In this document: positions 22,671 through 34,739 of the stretch, one piece after another
How the letters are laid out: each line of letters starts with the position of its first letter
How positions within the stretch are numbered: the stretch's first letter is position 1
Origin: Theocolax elegans
Lineage: Eukaryota > Arthropoda > Insecta > Hymenoptera > Cerocephalidae
Length of the DNA stretch: 64,000 bases
Assembly: GCA_026168455.1 (NCBI GenBank)
Contig: CM047426.1
Span: forward strand, 26,037,058 to 26,101,057
Direction of reading: 5' to 3'
The notes under the pieces: generated by a model
Database searches by the model: none
What the model was told of the DNA's origin: nothing
What the model saw: the letters and a program-made list of their open reading frames with translations, nothing else
Program-made: the position numbers and the translations under genes

Positions 22671-22848
22671 CACTAAAAAAACAATTTTTTACTCCAATTG
22701 AAATTCTTCTGAAATATGAGTTAAGTAGAAAGCTGCTTGATATTAAATGAATCTTCTAAAATTTAAAAGAAAATTCTTGATCCTGTATATTGATCTACTT
22801 AAATATAAGAAGTATTCTGTTTAAAATAAAAAATTATTTTATTTAGTG
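22671..22848. mobile_element. Short MITE with CACTAAA termini
   Basis: The left end CACTAAAAAAACAATTTTTT and right end AAAAATTATTTTATTTAGTG form imperfect terminal inverted repeats around a 178-bp element. The left flank ends in TA, while the right flank is CA, so a TA target duplication may have mutated. The interior has no frame. Confidence 0.55.
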
Positions 22849-23379
22849 CACTGGTATCTTACTTACATTTCTCTTGGAATTATAATTTACAAAATTTATC
22901 CATTCAAAGATTTAAGTATGTAAGAATTGTCTCATTAACTAATCTCATTAACAATTATTTACCACTAATTGCAGTATAGGAATAAGTTATGACAAATTAT
23001 TTAATCACTGTTTGTTCAGCCAATATAATTAAATAATTGATGTCAGTTATCTAAATTGATAGTAATGATGGTTCAGTACTATCGTTATCCTTGCACGACT
23101 GTAGTATTGGTTAACTGATATTAATGTTGCATCGGTCCATTATCGGAGGCAAGTTGCATCTGAAGCTATTGCTGCTGGGTTTCTCTCGGTTTGTAATATT
23201 TATAAGTGAGATTTATTGTTCTATAAACAGAAACTTTTGTACTATATATAATATTGCACTTTCTATATTAGTATTATGTTGCAATGTCGAATTTACCTAA
23301 ATTTTGTATAAAATTCTTGATTTTTTTATAATTAATAAAAGATATTATTCGATAATATTCGATATGCATCAAACTCCTT
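22849..23379. other. AT-rich non-coding stretch
   Basis: AT-rich sequence with one mixed patch near 23080-23180 (TTGCACGACTGTAGTATTGG and beyond). No feature is supported. Confidence 0.5.
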
Positions 23380-23380
23380 A

Positions 23381-23696
23381 AGGGGATGACATACCCGGTA
23401 GGTTACCGACCGAGCAAAGAAAAGATAATTATTATGTTTATTTTAAAAAATATACAAGTTTACGCAAAATTTAAATGCAGAAGCCCTAGGTAATTAAATA
23501 ATAATTTTTCGATGTAGAACTTTTTAAAATTTTTGAAGAGTTGTTGTATTGACCTAGAACTTTGTAGAATTACTTATTATTTAATTACCTAGGCCTTTTG
23601 TATTTGAGTTTTGCATAAAATAGTATATTTTTTTAAATAAATGTAATAATTTTTTTTTTCGGCTCAGTCGGTAACCTACCGAGTATACCACCTCCT
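23381..23696. mobile_element. Foldback MITE, about 316 bp, TTAA-type left end
   Basis: GGTAGGTTACCGAC on the left is mirrored by GTCGGTAACCTACC on the right, and CCTAGGTAATTAAATAATAA by TTATTATTTAATTACCTAGG-like sequence further in. The left end reads TTAA then GGGGATGACATACC. The right end is GGTATACCACCTCC in matching degenerate form and has lost the TTAA. A diverged, older member of the TTAA/GGG group in this window. Confidence 0.75.
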
Positions 23697-24169
23697 GCTG
23701 CACCTTCATTTAATATAGACTTACCTACATAAACTGATTTTTCAAACGTATCTCTACATTTGTACATTTTTTCTAATGCGTGCGCTAAAAGATAATAAGA
23801 AAAATAAAAATAAAAAATTGTATTTAAAAAATCAAATAGAGAAATCTGTAATCTGTACGGATACTCCTTAAGCTCGAATATCAGTTAAATTTGTAATCGC
23901 ACACCAATCAATGCCAGTTAAAAGAAATAATACTCATCTGCATAGCCATAGCTTTAACAAGACAATCAAAGAATACTAATTTCTGTTATACCAGACGTTG
24001 TACGGAGATATCGTCGTTCACCTGCGCTTGATAGTTATAACGATTGCAAAACTGTATATAATTTCAACAATACTGCGTTTTGTATATAATAACGTAGAAT
24101 TCTCCTTGACAATTATCCAATTACCTGACGAGTACTTGGGATTATATAAGAAATAAAGCCGATGATTAT
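23697..24169. other. AT-rich non-coding stretch
   Basis: AT-rich sequence with A-rich runs near 23790-23840. Nothing specific is recognised. Confidence 0.5.
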
Positions 24170-24490
24170 ACGCGGGAGCATCCGTGACCGATCAAAATAA
24201 GCAGAGGGCGAATCGGTTCGTTAGAATGAAATATACCTCGCTTGTATATATAGTTTGCAGCAAGCAATCATAATTATTTCTACATACATATACGCGAGCC
24301 TCAACGGTATACCTGACTCGATCCGCTCGACAATCCAAGATACTGTCGAGACCGATACTTTCTCGTTAATCGTATCGCGCGTATATCTGCAGTGTACTTT
24401 GATTTTGACGGCGAGATTGACAGACGTTGCGCTTGATTATGCTGATCGTTTACGAGCCAATCAGGGGATGAAGCTTATTACCGCGTAGAA
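24170..24490. promoter_or_regulatory. GC-richer island, candidate regulatory DNA
   Basis: Mixed sequence with CpG words (ATACGCGGGAGCATCCG, GGCGAATCGG, GTATCGCGCG, TTGACGGCGAG). A 77-codon plus-strand frame at 24255-24488 covers much of it but matches nothing I know and has no splice context I can support. It could be a conserved non-coding element or, less likely, an orphan exon. Confidence 0.3.
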
Positions 24491-24719
24491 TGACGAACTA
24501 TAACGCTTTAGTCAAACTGATGTTTCACGGCGTTCTCTTCTGATATTTGTTTGAATTAGTTTCGAAAATTCGTTAGCTAAGATTTCACTTAGATACACTA
24601 TATCGTTAATTTAAATGAATGTTCACCTTAAATTTTGACAATTTACGACTATAACATTAAAATATAGAATAATGTTAATACGAATAAGAATTTTAGTTCA
24701 TACATCTCCAAAGCACAGT

Positions 24720-25330
24720 AATTTTTGCACGATCGTTGCACGAGAGTGCCTTATATTTTCACCATCGCGAAAAATGTAACACTATAAATAATTATTTATT
24801 TATACATACAAACATTTTTCGTCCACAAAATAAGCCGTTTTGCTTCGATAAATATATTTAAAGTTAAGTACAAAAAAACAGTTGAAAAAGCCTAAAATGT
24901 ACAATAAAAGAAGCTTTCTAGACATTAATTAAATAAATATTGATTTTACGTAGAAATTTTAAATGTAAGAAATTTAAATGTTCATCACGATAAAAAAAAA
25001 CTTTTTTTCCACTAAACATTTCTTACTCACATTGATATTTTTCTGGTAAATGAAAAAAAAACGGTTAAAAAAGCGTAAAACGTACAAAAAAGACGGTTTT
25101 AGACCTTATCTAAATAAATATCGATTATATACGTACAAATTTTAAAGGTAAGAAATGCTTATCACAAAAGAAAACTTTTGTTTACTTTTCAATTGTGTTT
25201 GAAAATATATGTATGCTTGTATGTATGTATTATGTATGTAAATAAGCCAATCGAAAAATTCAGTCAATTTTTTACCCATTTGGCTAAAATGTATTTTTAT
25301 AGTAACTTCTAAATATTATAGTTGCTTACT
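24720..25330 (+). repeat. Dispersed repeat relative with an internal imperfect duplication
   Basis: GAGAGTGCCTTATATTTTCA near 24743 and a GTCAATTTTTTACCCATTTG-like string near 25263 match landmarks of the 7284 and 57904 repeats in the same order. In addition, the stretch from about 24868 (ACAAAAAAACAGTTGAAAAA) recurs in diverged form from about 25052 (AAAAAAAAACGGTTAAAAAA), ending in similar TAAGAAAT words, so this copy contains an old internal duplication with a period of about 185 bases. Confidence 0.5.
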
Positions 25331-27770
25331 TTTTAAAGGAATTAACAATCGTGCCTGGAATATAAAAGCGTATAGCAGAAAAATAATAATAATTACTATA
25401 AAACAGTAAATTTACCTACCAATACGTATAAGAAAAGTTGTTTAGAAGTTAAAAATTGCTAATATAGAAATGCGCTTACGAAAACTGTCTTTTTAATAAA
25501 TGTAAATTCTATTGTTACTTTCACTACGCAAGATACGAGGATGATAATAAACTTTGAAATATATTCTATACATTATTTTCGTTTGATGCAGGTGGAACGC
25601 GTCTTTATTGCTTATTTGAATCGAGTGCAGGTGTCGCATTGGTTTGCTTAAACCCGAGGTCGACTTATCAATTGTCTAGCGTAACATGTTGCGCTGCGGT
25701 TAAATTTACAATAAAAAGAAACCGAAGGATCGAGCCTTGACACCATGTTGACAAGAATCAGTATACTCATTATTTTCTTTTCTATATATTATTCTGTAAT
25801 ATAAAATAAAAAGTAAAATTTCTTAAAGTATATATTTTTTAAAATAATTTTCCAGGTTACACACTAACGTAACGGAGCATTTATCGCGCCAACTCCAATG
25901 CTTTTAGTTGCAAAGCGTGCAAGGTTGTATTACGTTATGCGTAATTTTGGTGATTTCTGGGAAGGAAAGCATGGGGATTTGCGAGGCGTGAAAATTAGGC
26001 CTCGGTCATCTGGCGGAAAAGAGGAAGTCTATTATAGCCAATCACCACAACAATCGAGTGACGACGAGGTCACTAATACATATCTTGTGTATAGATATTA
26101 GTTTAGAGCGCATGTCCTTGCGGGTACAAAGTCAACGATCGATATATCCATAAAATTTAATTGAATTTCCGCCTTCGTGCATATTTTGCGTGTACTAAAA
26201 GAATGCGAAACAGGCAATAATTAGTCGTGTGACTATACATGAAATAGGATGAATGCGTTTGCTTACGCAGTTTACTGTCTAAAATCTAATGAATTAATAA
26301 AGCATATACAATCTCGTATTTACGACACTGAGGTATTTAATTATTATAATATTAGATATTATATTATAGTAAGCATATTATTATTTCGTTGTGGAAATTC
26401 TACAAAATACTATAATTAATTGCATTAAGTAATATATTTATTAGTTGTATGTTAACTTCACATATAATTATAGATAAAAAAAACAATGCTTTTTGCACAT
26501 TTTACAAATTACTTCTCTTATATAAGAAATCCCATTGTTCACTATATTCATGTTCTTTACGAGCATACAAATTTAAACTGGTAAACATCGATGGAGGATC
26601 AATAAATCAATATCGATTGCATCAATAACACCAACGCATTGTGCATTAACATCCGCAAAATAGAGATGAGTTATTATTCGAACACGCGTAAGCGAAATGG
26701 TAACGGTATTAACCACGTTGTGAGGAATCTCGCTGACTATCGATAATTCCAAGTTAAAATCCTTGCAGTCGAGATCACTGTGCGTCGCGTGTTTTTAACA
26801 CAGTACACTGAACGTGAATGCATCTTATAAGTCAAATCGGTTCATCTAATATACGCTCAGCATACTCAAGATTATTTCTCCCCTTTCCCGTAAATAATAG
26901 ATATAGAAATAGCTCAAGAATATTACGGTTAAAAGGGGAAGCTCATTGCATAATGTCGTAAATCGGGTTCTCGGATGTTTTATTCATGAATAAAATGAAA
27001 AGAAAATATCAATGAATAACTTACGACTTAAGATTAATCTAAATACTCGTGTTTAATCATTTTTTTTAAATATAATTTTAATTATATCCGTAATAAGACT
27101 AGTGAGGTATATATTAGATTAAAATGTTTAAACGGTGTGTAATATGTCGATCATATATATGTTTCTGTGTTTAGTTTTGAAAAATTACTTTAGTTTGTCA
27201 AAGATAAAGTTTTTCATATATTATTCAAAGGTGTGCAATGATTCGTAGATGATATTTCTTTGGATCAACACATTTATAATTTCTTTCCGTGTGATTTCTC
27301 GCGATTTTCTGTTTGCAAATAATGCAAGTTATAAAAGCCGGTACTCTAGATGACTAAAAAATAAATTTGTTTACGGTATTATCAGAGTAAAATTCCTAAA
27401 ACTCTTTTCCGTGTACAATATTGCTTACGGTCAATCAGAGATAAATCTAAATTTAACTAACTATAGATGATCTATAACTCTGCTCAAATTCAACGTAATA
27501 TAATTTTGTATAATTAAAAGGAAATCTTACACAAGTGATCTTACAGTAATTTTCCTTATTGCTTTCTACACTTAATAATTAATAATAGTTTTTAATTTAG
27601 AAAGTTTTCAAACAAATTTTCTCCAATTCATATAAGTAATAAACACATAATAAAATTAGTAACTGTTGACTTATCGCAAGAGTTGTCCTGTTATTCGTAT
27701 AGAAATACAGAAGCCTTCAAAACTTCAGTTTCAACTCGTTTCCAAAGCAAAATAAACGCAAACAAAAAAA
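25331..27770. other. Non-coding stretch with two mixed blocks
   Basis: AT-rich overall. Mixed blocks lie at about 25590-26120 (GATGCAGGTGGAACGCGTC, GCGTGAAAATTAGGCC) and about 26590-26860 (CGAACACGCGTAAGCG, TGTGCGTCGCGTG). A 67-codon frame at 25898-26101 follows a TTTTCCAG string, but nothing else supports an exon. No repeats were noticed. Confidence 0.45.
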
Positions 27771-28010
27771 AAATAACAAAAGACAACAAAAAAAGAGTTG
27801 GAAAAAAGAAGGTGAGTACTCCCGCATGATAAAGTTGCGGCAATCCATTATCAGCGCCAGTGAAAAACCACCGCGTACCAGCAGATCTGTAGCTAGTGTG
27901 TCAAGGCAAATATCCCGCTGCTGCCGCCGCCGTCCTTAATAATCTGGGCCGCAAGTTCGTTAACGGCCAAAGTCACTTATAATGCTGTGTACTACCTCCT
28001 TTTATAATCT
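27771..28010. promoter_or_regulatory. GC-richer island with a CCG triplet cluster
   Basis: Mixed sequence standing out from AT-rich flanks: GCATGATAAAGTTGCGGCAA, ACCACCGCGTACCAGC, CCCGCTGCTGCCGCCGCCGT and TTCGTTAACGGCC. There is no frame over 60 codons. A GAAGGTGAGTACT string at about 27809 looks like a splice donor but stands alone. I read the block as possible conserved non-coding DNA. Confidence 0.3.
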
Positions 28011-29380
28011 ATTTACTACGGCAAACGATAGTAATTAAATTGGATAATTTTAAAAACACAGACAGACAGGATGATTATCCAACCACTCTGTGCAGTTTAA
28101 ATAAATAAACTCACTAGACTAAGGAATAACGTTTGCTCAAATGTCGCACTTTTGTTAAGCTTTAAGATGCAAATTGAGATTGAGTCTATTAATTCACGAG
28201 GTCATAACAATAAGAACTAGCTATATAACTTTGTTTTTGGATATGTAGTACGTACGATTTTTTACACTTCCGTAAATAGAACATAATACTTCTTCAGTTT
28301 GCAAAATTTTATTGAAATTTCTGATATGTGCGTGCGTGTGTGTGTGTGGGTCAGTGAGTGCATGTATGTAAATTTGTTACTTTAAACGCACAGAACGTAA
28401 TTTATTTATTTAGTTCAATTACAATTTAAACTAAAACTAAATTTAAACAATGTGAATTATTTAAAAATGTCTAGTAATCTTGTTCATGTTTATTTGATTC
28501 TTGATTTGCAGTAAGCGTATATATGTGTATATACCTGCAACTAAATCAGTTATTTTTAAACCGAGGAATAATTTAAAATAGGACAATAAGTAATTTAATT
28601 AATTAAATCGTAATTTAGGACAAAAAAGAAATTAATTGCACGCTTATTTAAGGAAGAAAAAAAGTAATATCGATATCCTTTTATTCTCGAATATACGAAT
28701 TCAACGGCGTTCGGTGAATATAATTACATTGTCAAAGTTTACTTTTGTCGTCTACAATTTTTAACTCTCCTTTCATCAGTATTTAAACTTTCCCTAGCAC
28801 TATATGGCTAATGTTTCTGAATTTGCATTGTAAATTATAAATTATCGTACATATTAGAATTACAACAATGAAATGTGAATGATTTTTTTAGGTACATTGT
28901 TTTCTGAAAATTCATATTAAAATTAAAGGATGCTATTTGACATAAGGAAGATAAACATTTATGCCTACATAATACATAAAAAAATGTCAAACTTAATTTT
29001 CATACCTAAAACAAGATGTAAGTTATGTATTGATTTAATTATCAATAATAATGATCAATTATTTATTTATAATAAAAATGTGCTGTTACTCGTAACAATT
29101 TACATGTAATTGTTAACGCACATTTATTGTATAGAAGATAAAAGAGTACATTCATTACATAAACGTGTAATATGAAATCATAGATCCATGAAATTGTTAA
29201 AAGATGTGGAAAAACTATGCACGTTATACAAAAACATAAAATTTCCAAAGCACTCAGGCTATAAAGCTAAAAAATAGCAATAAAAAGGAAAATTCAAACA
29301 ATTTGTTGTTCTATCAGTGTCCGGATTCCCAAGAGACTTTAAAAAAAAATCGATGTATGACCCGCGATAACTCCAAAGCT
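28011..29380. other. AT-rich non-coding stretch
   Basis: AT-rich DNA with a GT microsatellite at about 28328-28350. No gene, hairpin or transposon ends were found. Confidence 0.55.
28328..28350. repeat. (GT)n microsatellite
   Basis: GTGCGTGCGTGTGTGTGTGT, an imperfect GT run. Confidence 0.8.
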
Positions 29381-29950
29381 TGCATATGGTGCGAGATGTA
29401 TACGATCGGTGCTTTGCGACAGAGAGAGAGAGAGAGGGAGAGAGATAGAGAAGAGACACAGCGAGGAAACATCACGCAGAGATCCGAAACAAGCGTTTGG
29501 TTACATTGAAGGGCCGTGGACGGTCAGCCATATAGTGCAACGACCCGAATATCTATCCGCCTCAGCTTGTTCCTTTGTATCGGCGTCTCTATTGATGCGT
29601 GAATGCAACCTGAGCGCGCGTTCCCGAGTTATATCATATACCGACCGAGCCGTGAAAACGGAGGGACAACACGCAACATGCCTCAATCGTGACAAAAAGA
29701 GGAAAAACGAAACTCGATAAAAAAAAAAGTCTTGCTGCCTGCAAGGAAGAATATTACGAGCCGTAGTCGTTTCTCCCTTCACCTTTTCTTGCTCGTATTG
29801 CATCTCATTTCCGTACCTAGTCACGGATTGAACGAGCGGAGTCACGCCTTCAAACTCGATTTAGGATAGTTCGTCTCACGGTAGATGATGATGAGGACGA
29901 TGATACCGAAACCCGGCTGATGAAAGTCACGCGGATTTTTCCTACTGTGA
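29381..29950. promoter_or_regulatory. GC-richer island with a GA tract, candidate regulatory DNA
   Basis: A GA tract at 29420-29455 is followed by about 450 bases of mixed sequence with CpG words (GGGCCGTGGACGGTCAGCC, GAGCGCGCGTTCCCGAG). Overlapping frames of 68-114 codons on both strands are unrecognised and mutually exclusive. A GATGATGATGAGGACGATGA string follows at about 29885. The tract-plus-island layout repeats what is seen at 539-1030 and 48100-48490. Confidence 0.35.
29420..29455. repeat. (GA)n microsatellite
   Basis: A GA-rich tract of about 36 bases with two short interruptions (GGGAGAG, GATAGAG). Confidence 0.85.
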
Positions 29951-30640
29951 CGATAATTCACCATGTTTAGATTTATAACACTCTCTTGGAAAGTTTAATC
30001 TCGTTTCGGTAATACTCTTCATTTTCCCGCAGATATAAAACATACTCGTTTCATCCCTTATAAAACTTACGATAATCGAAATAGATTTATTTAATTATTA
30101 TTACGCCCCTTGCATAAATATTGTGTCTATATTTTTAAGTATGCCGTAACATAACCAATTTCCGAGTAAGTTAAAACCAACTCTTGATCATACCTTACCG
30201 CTTATAAAACTTTACATCATTTTCCATGTTATATCGTGATATATGCATTTTGAACATAATCCATTACTGTATATAGTTGTCAAAATATTTTAATTAAATA
30301 ATAATAAATTGAAAAATTAGTTACTTTATAAATTGTATTAAAAATTGATCATGAATGGGTTGTGACATGGTACCTATTTCTATTTTATATTATAAGATTC
30401 AATATATTATTAAATTACAATAGACGAAATGTAAATATTTAATGTAAGTGTTGTTGAATGTTCCATGCAAGTATATGTCGTGATTAAACAATGCCCTTGG
30501 ATGCAATAAACCATGACGATAGAACCAACGCCAACACTAATTGTATCATTATTGACGAAGTTTATTTTTAGCAACAGGTTGAAATAGCATTTCGAATGAG
30601 TGAAAAAAATTAGTGATATCGCTCGTGCTGTATGCACATA
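29951..30640. other. AT-rich non-coding stretch
   Basis: AT-rich sequence. A 77-codon minus-strand frame at 30410-30643 has no recognisable similarity and runs into the MITE end, so it is not called. Confidence 0.5.
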
Positions 30641-31864
30641 CACAGAGAGAAAAATTTAAGTAAATTTTACTAAATTTTCATTAACACGGTAATAGACTGC
30701 CAAAACGCAAAAAATTACTGAAATTTTAGTAATAATTAGTAGAAAATTTCATTAAGAATTGCTAGAATGTTCAGTAAAAATAAACAAATTATTCACTAAT
30801 TTTTTGGATTCCAGCACTCTGTTACCCCAAGTGAAAATAATTTATAAATTTTTTATAAAATTTTTATAAAATACATTTTATATAGTTTTTATAAAAAATT
30901 GGTCATATAAAAATTGTATAAAAAAACATTTTATAAAATTTTTATAAAAAATATATATAAGGACTATTTCAAAACTAAATTAAACGTTTTAAATGAGCTG
31001 CACCATCCTGCAGTGACGGATAAAAACATTTAGATGACACGACCAAGAGGTTATGGACACCAAAAAAATTAGTATTTTAGCGCGACGAAAAATTACTGCT
31101 GCCACCGACGATATTGATAGAAAAGTCCACAGTTCCTCCTTCGATTTGGCTGAAAGTTTTGCTTTTTTCGCGCCTTTTTGCTTTTTTCAAAATTGTTGCA
31201 TCCGGCGAACTCTTTAACATCGACTTGGACATCGTGAAGGTTAGACGGGGTCTGATCAAATGTTTTGTTTTGTGGTTGTCAAGTCAATATTCAACTTTTT
31301 CATTAGCAACCAAAGAAAAAGTTGAATATTGACTTGACAACCACAGAACAAAACATTTGATCAGACCCCGTCTAACCTTCACGATGTCCAAGTCGATGTT
31401 AAAGAGTTCGCCGGATGCAACAATTTTGAAAAAAGCAAAAAGGTGCGAAAAAAGCAAAACTTTCAGCCAAATCGAAGGAGGAACTGTGGACTTTTCTATC
31501 AATATCGTCGGTGGCAGCAGTAATTTTTCGTCGCGCTAAAATACTAATTTTTTTGGTGTCCATAACCTCTTGGTCGTGTCATCTAAATGTTTTTATCCGT
31601 CACTGCAGGATGGTGCAGCTCATTTAATTAAAACGTTTAATTTAGTTTTGAAATAGTCCTTATATATATTTTTTATAAAAATTTTATAAAATGTTTTTTT
31701 ATACAATTTTTATATGACCAATTTTTTATAAAAACTATATAAAATGTATTTTATAAAAATTTTATAAAAAATTTATAAATTATTTTCACTTGGGACCGCG
31801 TTAACGAAAGTTTAATAAAATTTACAGGCAGTTTGATAAATTAACTAAAATTTTTCTCTCCGTG
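30641..31864. mobile_element. TA-flanked MITE interrupted by a palindromic insertion
   Basis: The left end CACAGAGAGAAAAATTTAAG is mirrored by the right end AAAATTTTTCTCTCCGTG, with TA immediately outside both (CATA before, TACA after). The inward arms continue to match imperfectly (GTTAACGCGG-like and TTAACACGG words). The two halves, about 185 and 70 bases, are separated by the 969-bp palindrome at 30826-31794, so the MITE is the older element. Confidence 0.75.
30826..31794. mobile_element. 969-bp near-perfect palindrome (foldback element)
   Basis: Arms of about 476 bases run from CCCAAGTGAAAATAATTTAT to its complement ending CACTTGGG. The centre is a 13-base spacer at 31302-31314 between CAACTTTTTC and GAAAAAGTTG. 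I find only single-base differences (CGCGCC versus GGTGCG, TTTTGTGG versus CCACAGAA) and one small indel near the outer third, so the arms look about 99% identical. Outer parts are repetitive TTTTATAAAA sequence; inner parts are unique-looking. Mirrored 60- and 72-codon frames in both arms are a by-product of symmetry. No transposase is present and the target duplication is unclear. Confidence 0.92.
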
Positions 31865-32799
31865 TACATTTTAAGACCCCTCTATATAGACTATTTATAA
31901 TTATGTTATTCAATTTTAATAACATATAAATATATAATAGTTCTTTTTAAAATAATTAACTCAGGTTGTCGTTTTCATTGAAGTACGATATATACCCGTT
32001 AAAACTGCGCGTATAGAGAAGTGCATTTTTAGATTCACCTCCTTTAAGATATCGGGTGACTAAATGTTTGAGTCAACAATTAGAAGACGCGGGCAGACGT
32101 TTGTCGTAAATGGCACTGTTATTTAAATCCATTCTCTCATAACCCCATCGCAGTTCACCTTGCTCTCGATATTTTCTGAAACGGAGTGCTGTATATACAC
32201 GTATATTGTATACGCTAGTCCACGTTCGAGTGGTATACACCTATACACCCGAGATATACAACGACGGAGATAAGTAAGCGCAATATACGTTACGCGCGCA
32301 TATATGTACATAAGGTAATACGATGCTTACACGATGCACTAACAATAGTATAATCACACGTGTAATAAAACTCAAAAAACACGATATATCAACGATATAT
32401 ATGTATATACATATATATTATTTTGCATATAGGCAAATATTTTATTAACTTACTGAAATATATTTTTGTTCGTTTCAGTCTTTAAGATAAAACTACTTAC
32501 ACATTGCAGATGTACCTACCTAGAAAATCCTAAAAATTTGTAAACCAAATTATAAGAAAAATTGGAAAAAAATACCATAAATATTGTTTAAAATAAATGG
32601 AATAGCGTGACAGAGAGACTTTTACCAAATAATTAATTCTCAGTTACATCATTTGAAAAAATTCACAGATTAACTTCAAAAGAAACAGGTTACAGAACAT
32701 TTTTTTCGATAAATTGAATTCCTCGTTTAATAAAATATAAATCATTTTTCTGTTTCTTGGGGTTCACATCCCGTTGAGAATCAATACGAAGAACAAAAT
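31865..32799. other. AT-rich non-coding stretch
   Basis: AT-rich, with a mixed patch at about 32085-32340 (GACGCGGGCAGACG, ACGTTACGCGCGCATATATG) and TA-rich runs near 32395-32420. A 62-codon frame there is not supported. Confidence 0.45.
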
Positions 32800-32999
32800 T
32801 TCTAGTAAAAATGACAATGTTGTTTGGTAATGGAGATATGAATTTCACAAATGGTAAAAATTACTATTTTTTATAAGAAACTTTACTACATATCTATTAA
32901 TATTTATTGTCTCCTAAATTTTCCTATAAAAATAGTAATTTTTATCAATTGTCAAATCTGTCTCTCCATTACTAAACAACATTGTCATTTTTACTAGAA
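32800..32999. mobile_element. 200-bp foldback MITE
   Basis: TTCTAGTAAAAATGACAATG at the left is mirrored by CATTGTCATTTTTACTAGAA at the right. The arms continue through TTGTTTGGTAATGGAGA versus TCTCCATTACTAAACAA and through AAAAATTACTATTTTT versus AAAAATAGTAATTTTT. The spacer near 32880-32925 is short. No target duplication is evident. Confidence 0.85.
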
Positions 33000-34739
33000 C
33001 ATTTTTGCTCTATTTATCTTTTGGATAATATACGATTTCTGGCACAATTATTATCTAGATAATGCATACATGCAGTTTTATACTTAAATCTAGATAAAAC
33101 ACTATCAATTATTTCTATATTTTATTTTCAAAAATAAACTTTAAAACGCCTTCAAAATTGTAGTTATTCATCGATCTTTTAATAAATATTATTCATCAAA
33201 TATTAAAATTATTTGTTGAAAAAATTAATAATTTTTCTTAAATCAATTTACGATGCTAAGAAAATATACCTGGTGTACGTATTTTTTTTACAGACAAATT
33301 CCAAGTCGTAAATGCAAATTAACATTGAATTTAAAATAATACATGTTAGAAATGTATAATTCTAACAGCTCGTGAAGTGTAAAAAGTTAAAAAGAAAAAG
33401 AAAATGAAGAAAAATAAAAGTAACATCTGTGTCCGACATTCTTGTTTTTATATTTAATTTCCGGAGTTTACAGGCGGTTGTTGCAGCAACCACTAAAAAC
33501 GCTAATGACTCGCGGTGCTAATCGTCGTAATTACTCTAGCCGAGTTCAGAATGGCTTTGCCGCGTATATACTATTGTAGACTTTAATATACGCGAACGAC
33601 GACTATGTTTTTCAACCTCTTGTTACTTTTCAATTTACTGCAGAATTCATCGATAACCATCGTACCGTTTGTTATGTATTTTTTTTTATTTACGTTACAT
33701 AAAAATTCAAAACCCTTATTTTAATAATGTTACTGTTACACTTCGGATCGGCTGATATGTGTCACTTTTTGGCGTTACGTAAATGAATCGCTTATTTAAA
33801 CTAGACTCAAATTTTAGATGTTCAAAACTGAAATGTTATCTTAAAATGCATAATGCGCGTAAACGTAAAGAGTTTTAGGTTGTTATAGCTGTTGTATTAA
33901 CAACGTTTGAACATGCATAATTATGTTTGGCTTGAATTAATGAGCTCTCAAGTCGAAGATGAAGTGGAAGAAAGCCATGTATAAACTGGTTTCTTTCCAC
34001 TTTACACGGGATCGGCAGGCTATTAGAGAAATTTATGCTGTTTGCCAAGCTTCTGGCGGTTTTCTCATACCGTTTCTTGGCTGCTCGACTTTGATAATAG
34101 GCTTAGGTAAATACCTTGTTTAAACTTTTTGTTTTGATTGATATAATTAGTTGATAAATCAAATTTAAAAATCCCTAATTGCGTTTTCTTTTTAATTTGC
34201 GTGCGGTCGTTAATTTAAACATTCTTTTTTTATTCGTACCTTTAAGTGCAGTAATCATTTTTTATTGTAATATATGCAACATTTTCCTTAATTGAATAAG
34301 ATTTATCAATGCAATTAATTAAAATTAACAATGTTAAATAAATGTACTTATCATTACATATGTGTAAAGGAATAATTATTTAAATAGTATATAAGTAACA
34401 ATATAAGCGAATATATTTTTGTAATTGTAATAATTTCACTACACTTCTAAAATATACTACTGTAATGTTAAAAAAAATGTGAATTTGAAAAAGATATGTA
34501 GTCCAACGTTTAATCGATTTAGAGAACTCGTCGTCGATACAAGTTTGTACTTAAAATGTCACTGAAGGTTGATTCCGTGAGAGGTTGATAGCGCGATGGC
34601 TTATTGCCAATCGAAATAAAACAATATACAAATGAATTATGCAAAGCAATTAACGAAAGCAATATCCCGATTTAATGAAAATCCTAATGCATCGGGTGTT
34701 AAATATTCAGGTACCGCGATCCGCGTCTTGCGTTCCTAT
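33000..34739. other. AT-rich stretch with a mixed block at 33.46-33.62 kb
   Basis: The mixed block includes the near-palindrome GGTTGTTGCAGCAACC (about 33476) and CGCGGTGCTAATCGTCG words. A second mixed patch lies near 33960-34090 (GGGATCGGCAGGC, AAGCTTCTGGCGG). The remainder is AT-rich. No gene was found. Confidence 0.4.

Noticed and set aside
27809..27822. Possible splice donor (AAG then GTGAGTACT)
   Set aside because: Isolated consensus match without an adjoining open frame or acceptor. Such strings occur by chance in 64 kb.
29409..29845. Overlapping frames of 103 codons (plus) and 114 codons (minus)
   Set aside because: They overlap on opposite strands in a stop-poor GC-richer island, and one reads through the GA microsatellite.
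31077..31539. Mirrored frames of 60 and 72 codons in the palindrome arms
   Set aside because: They exist in both arms only because the arms are complementary copies. No known protein is matched.
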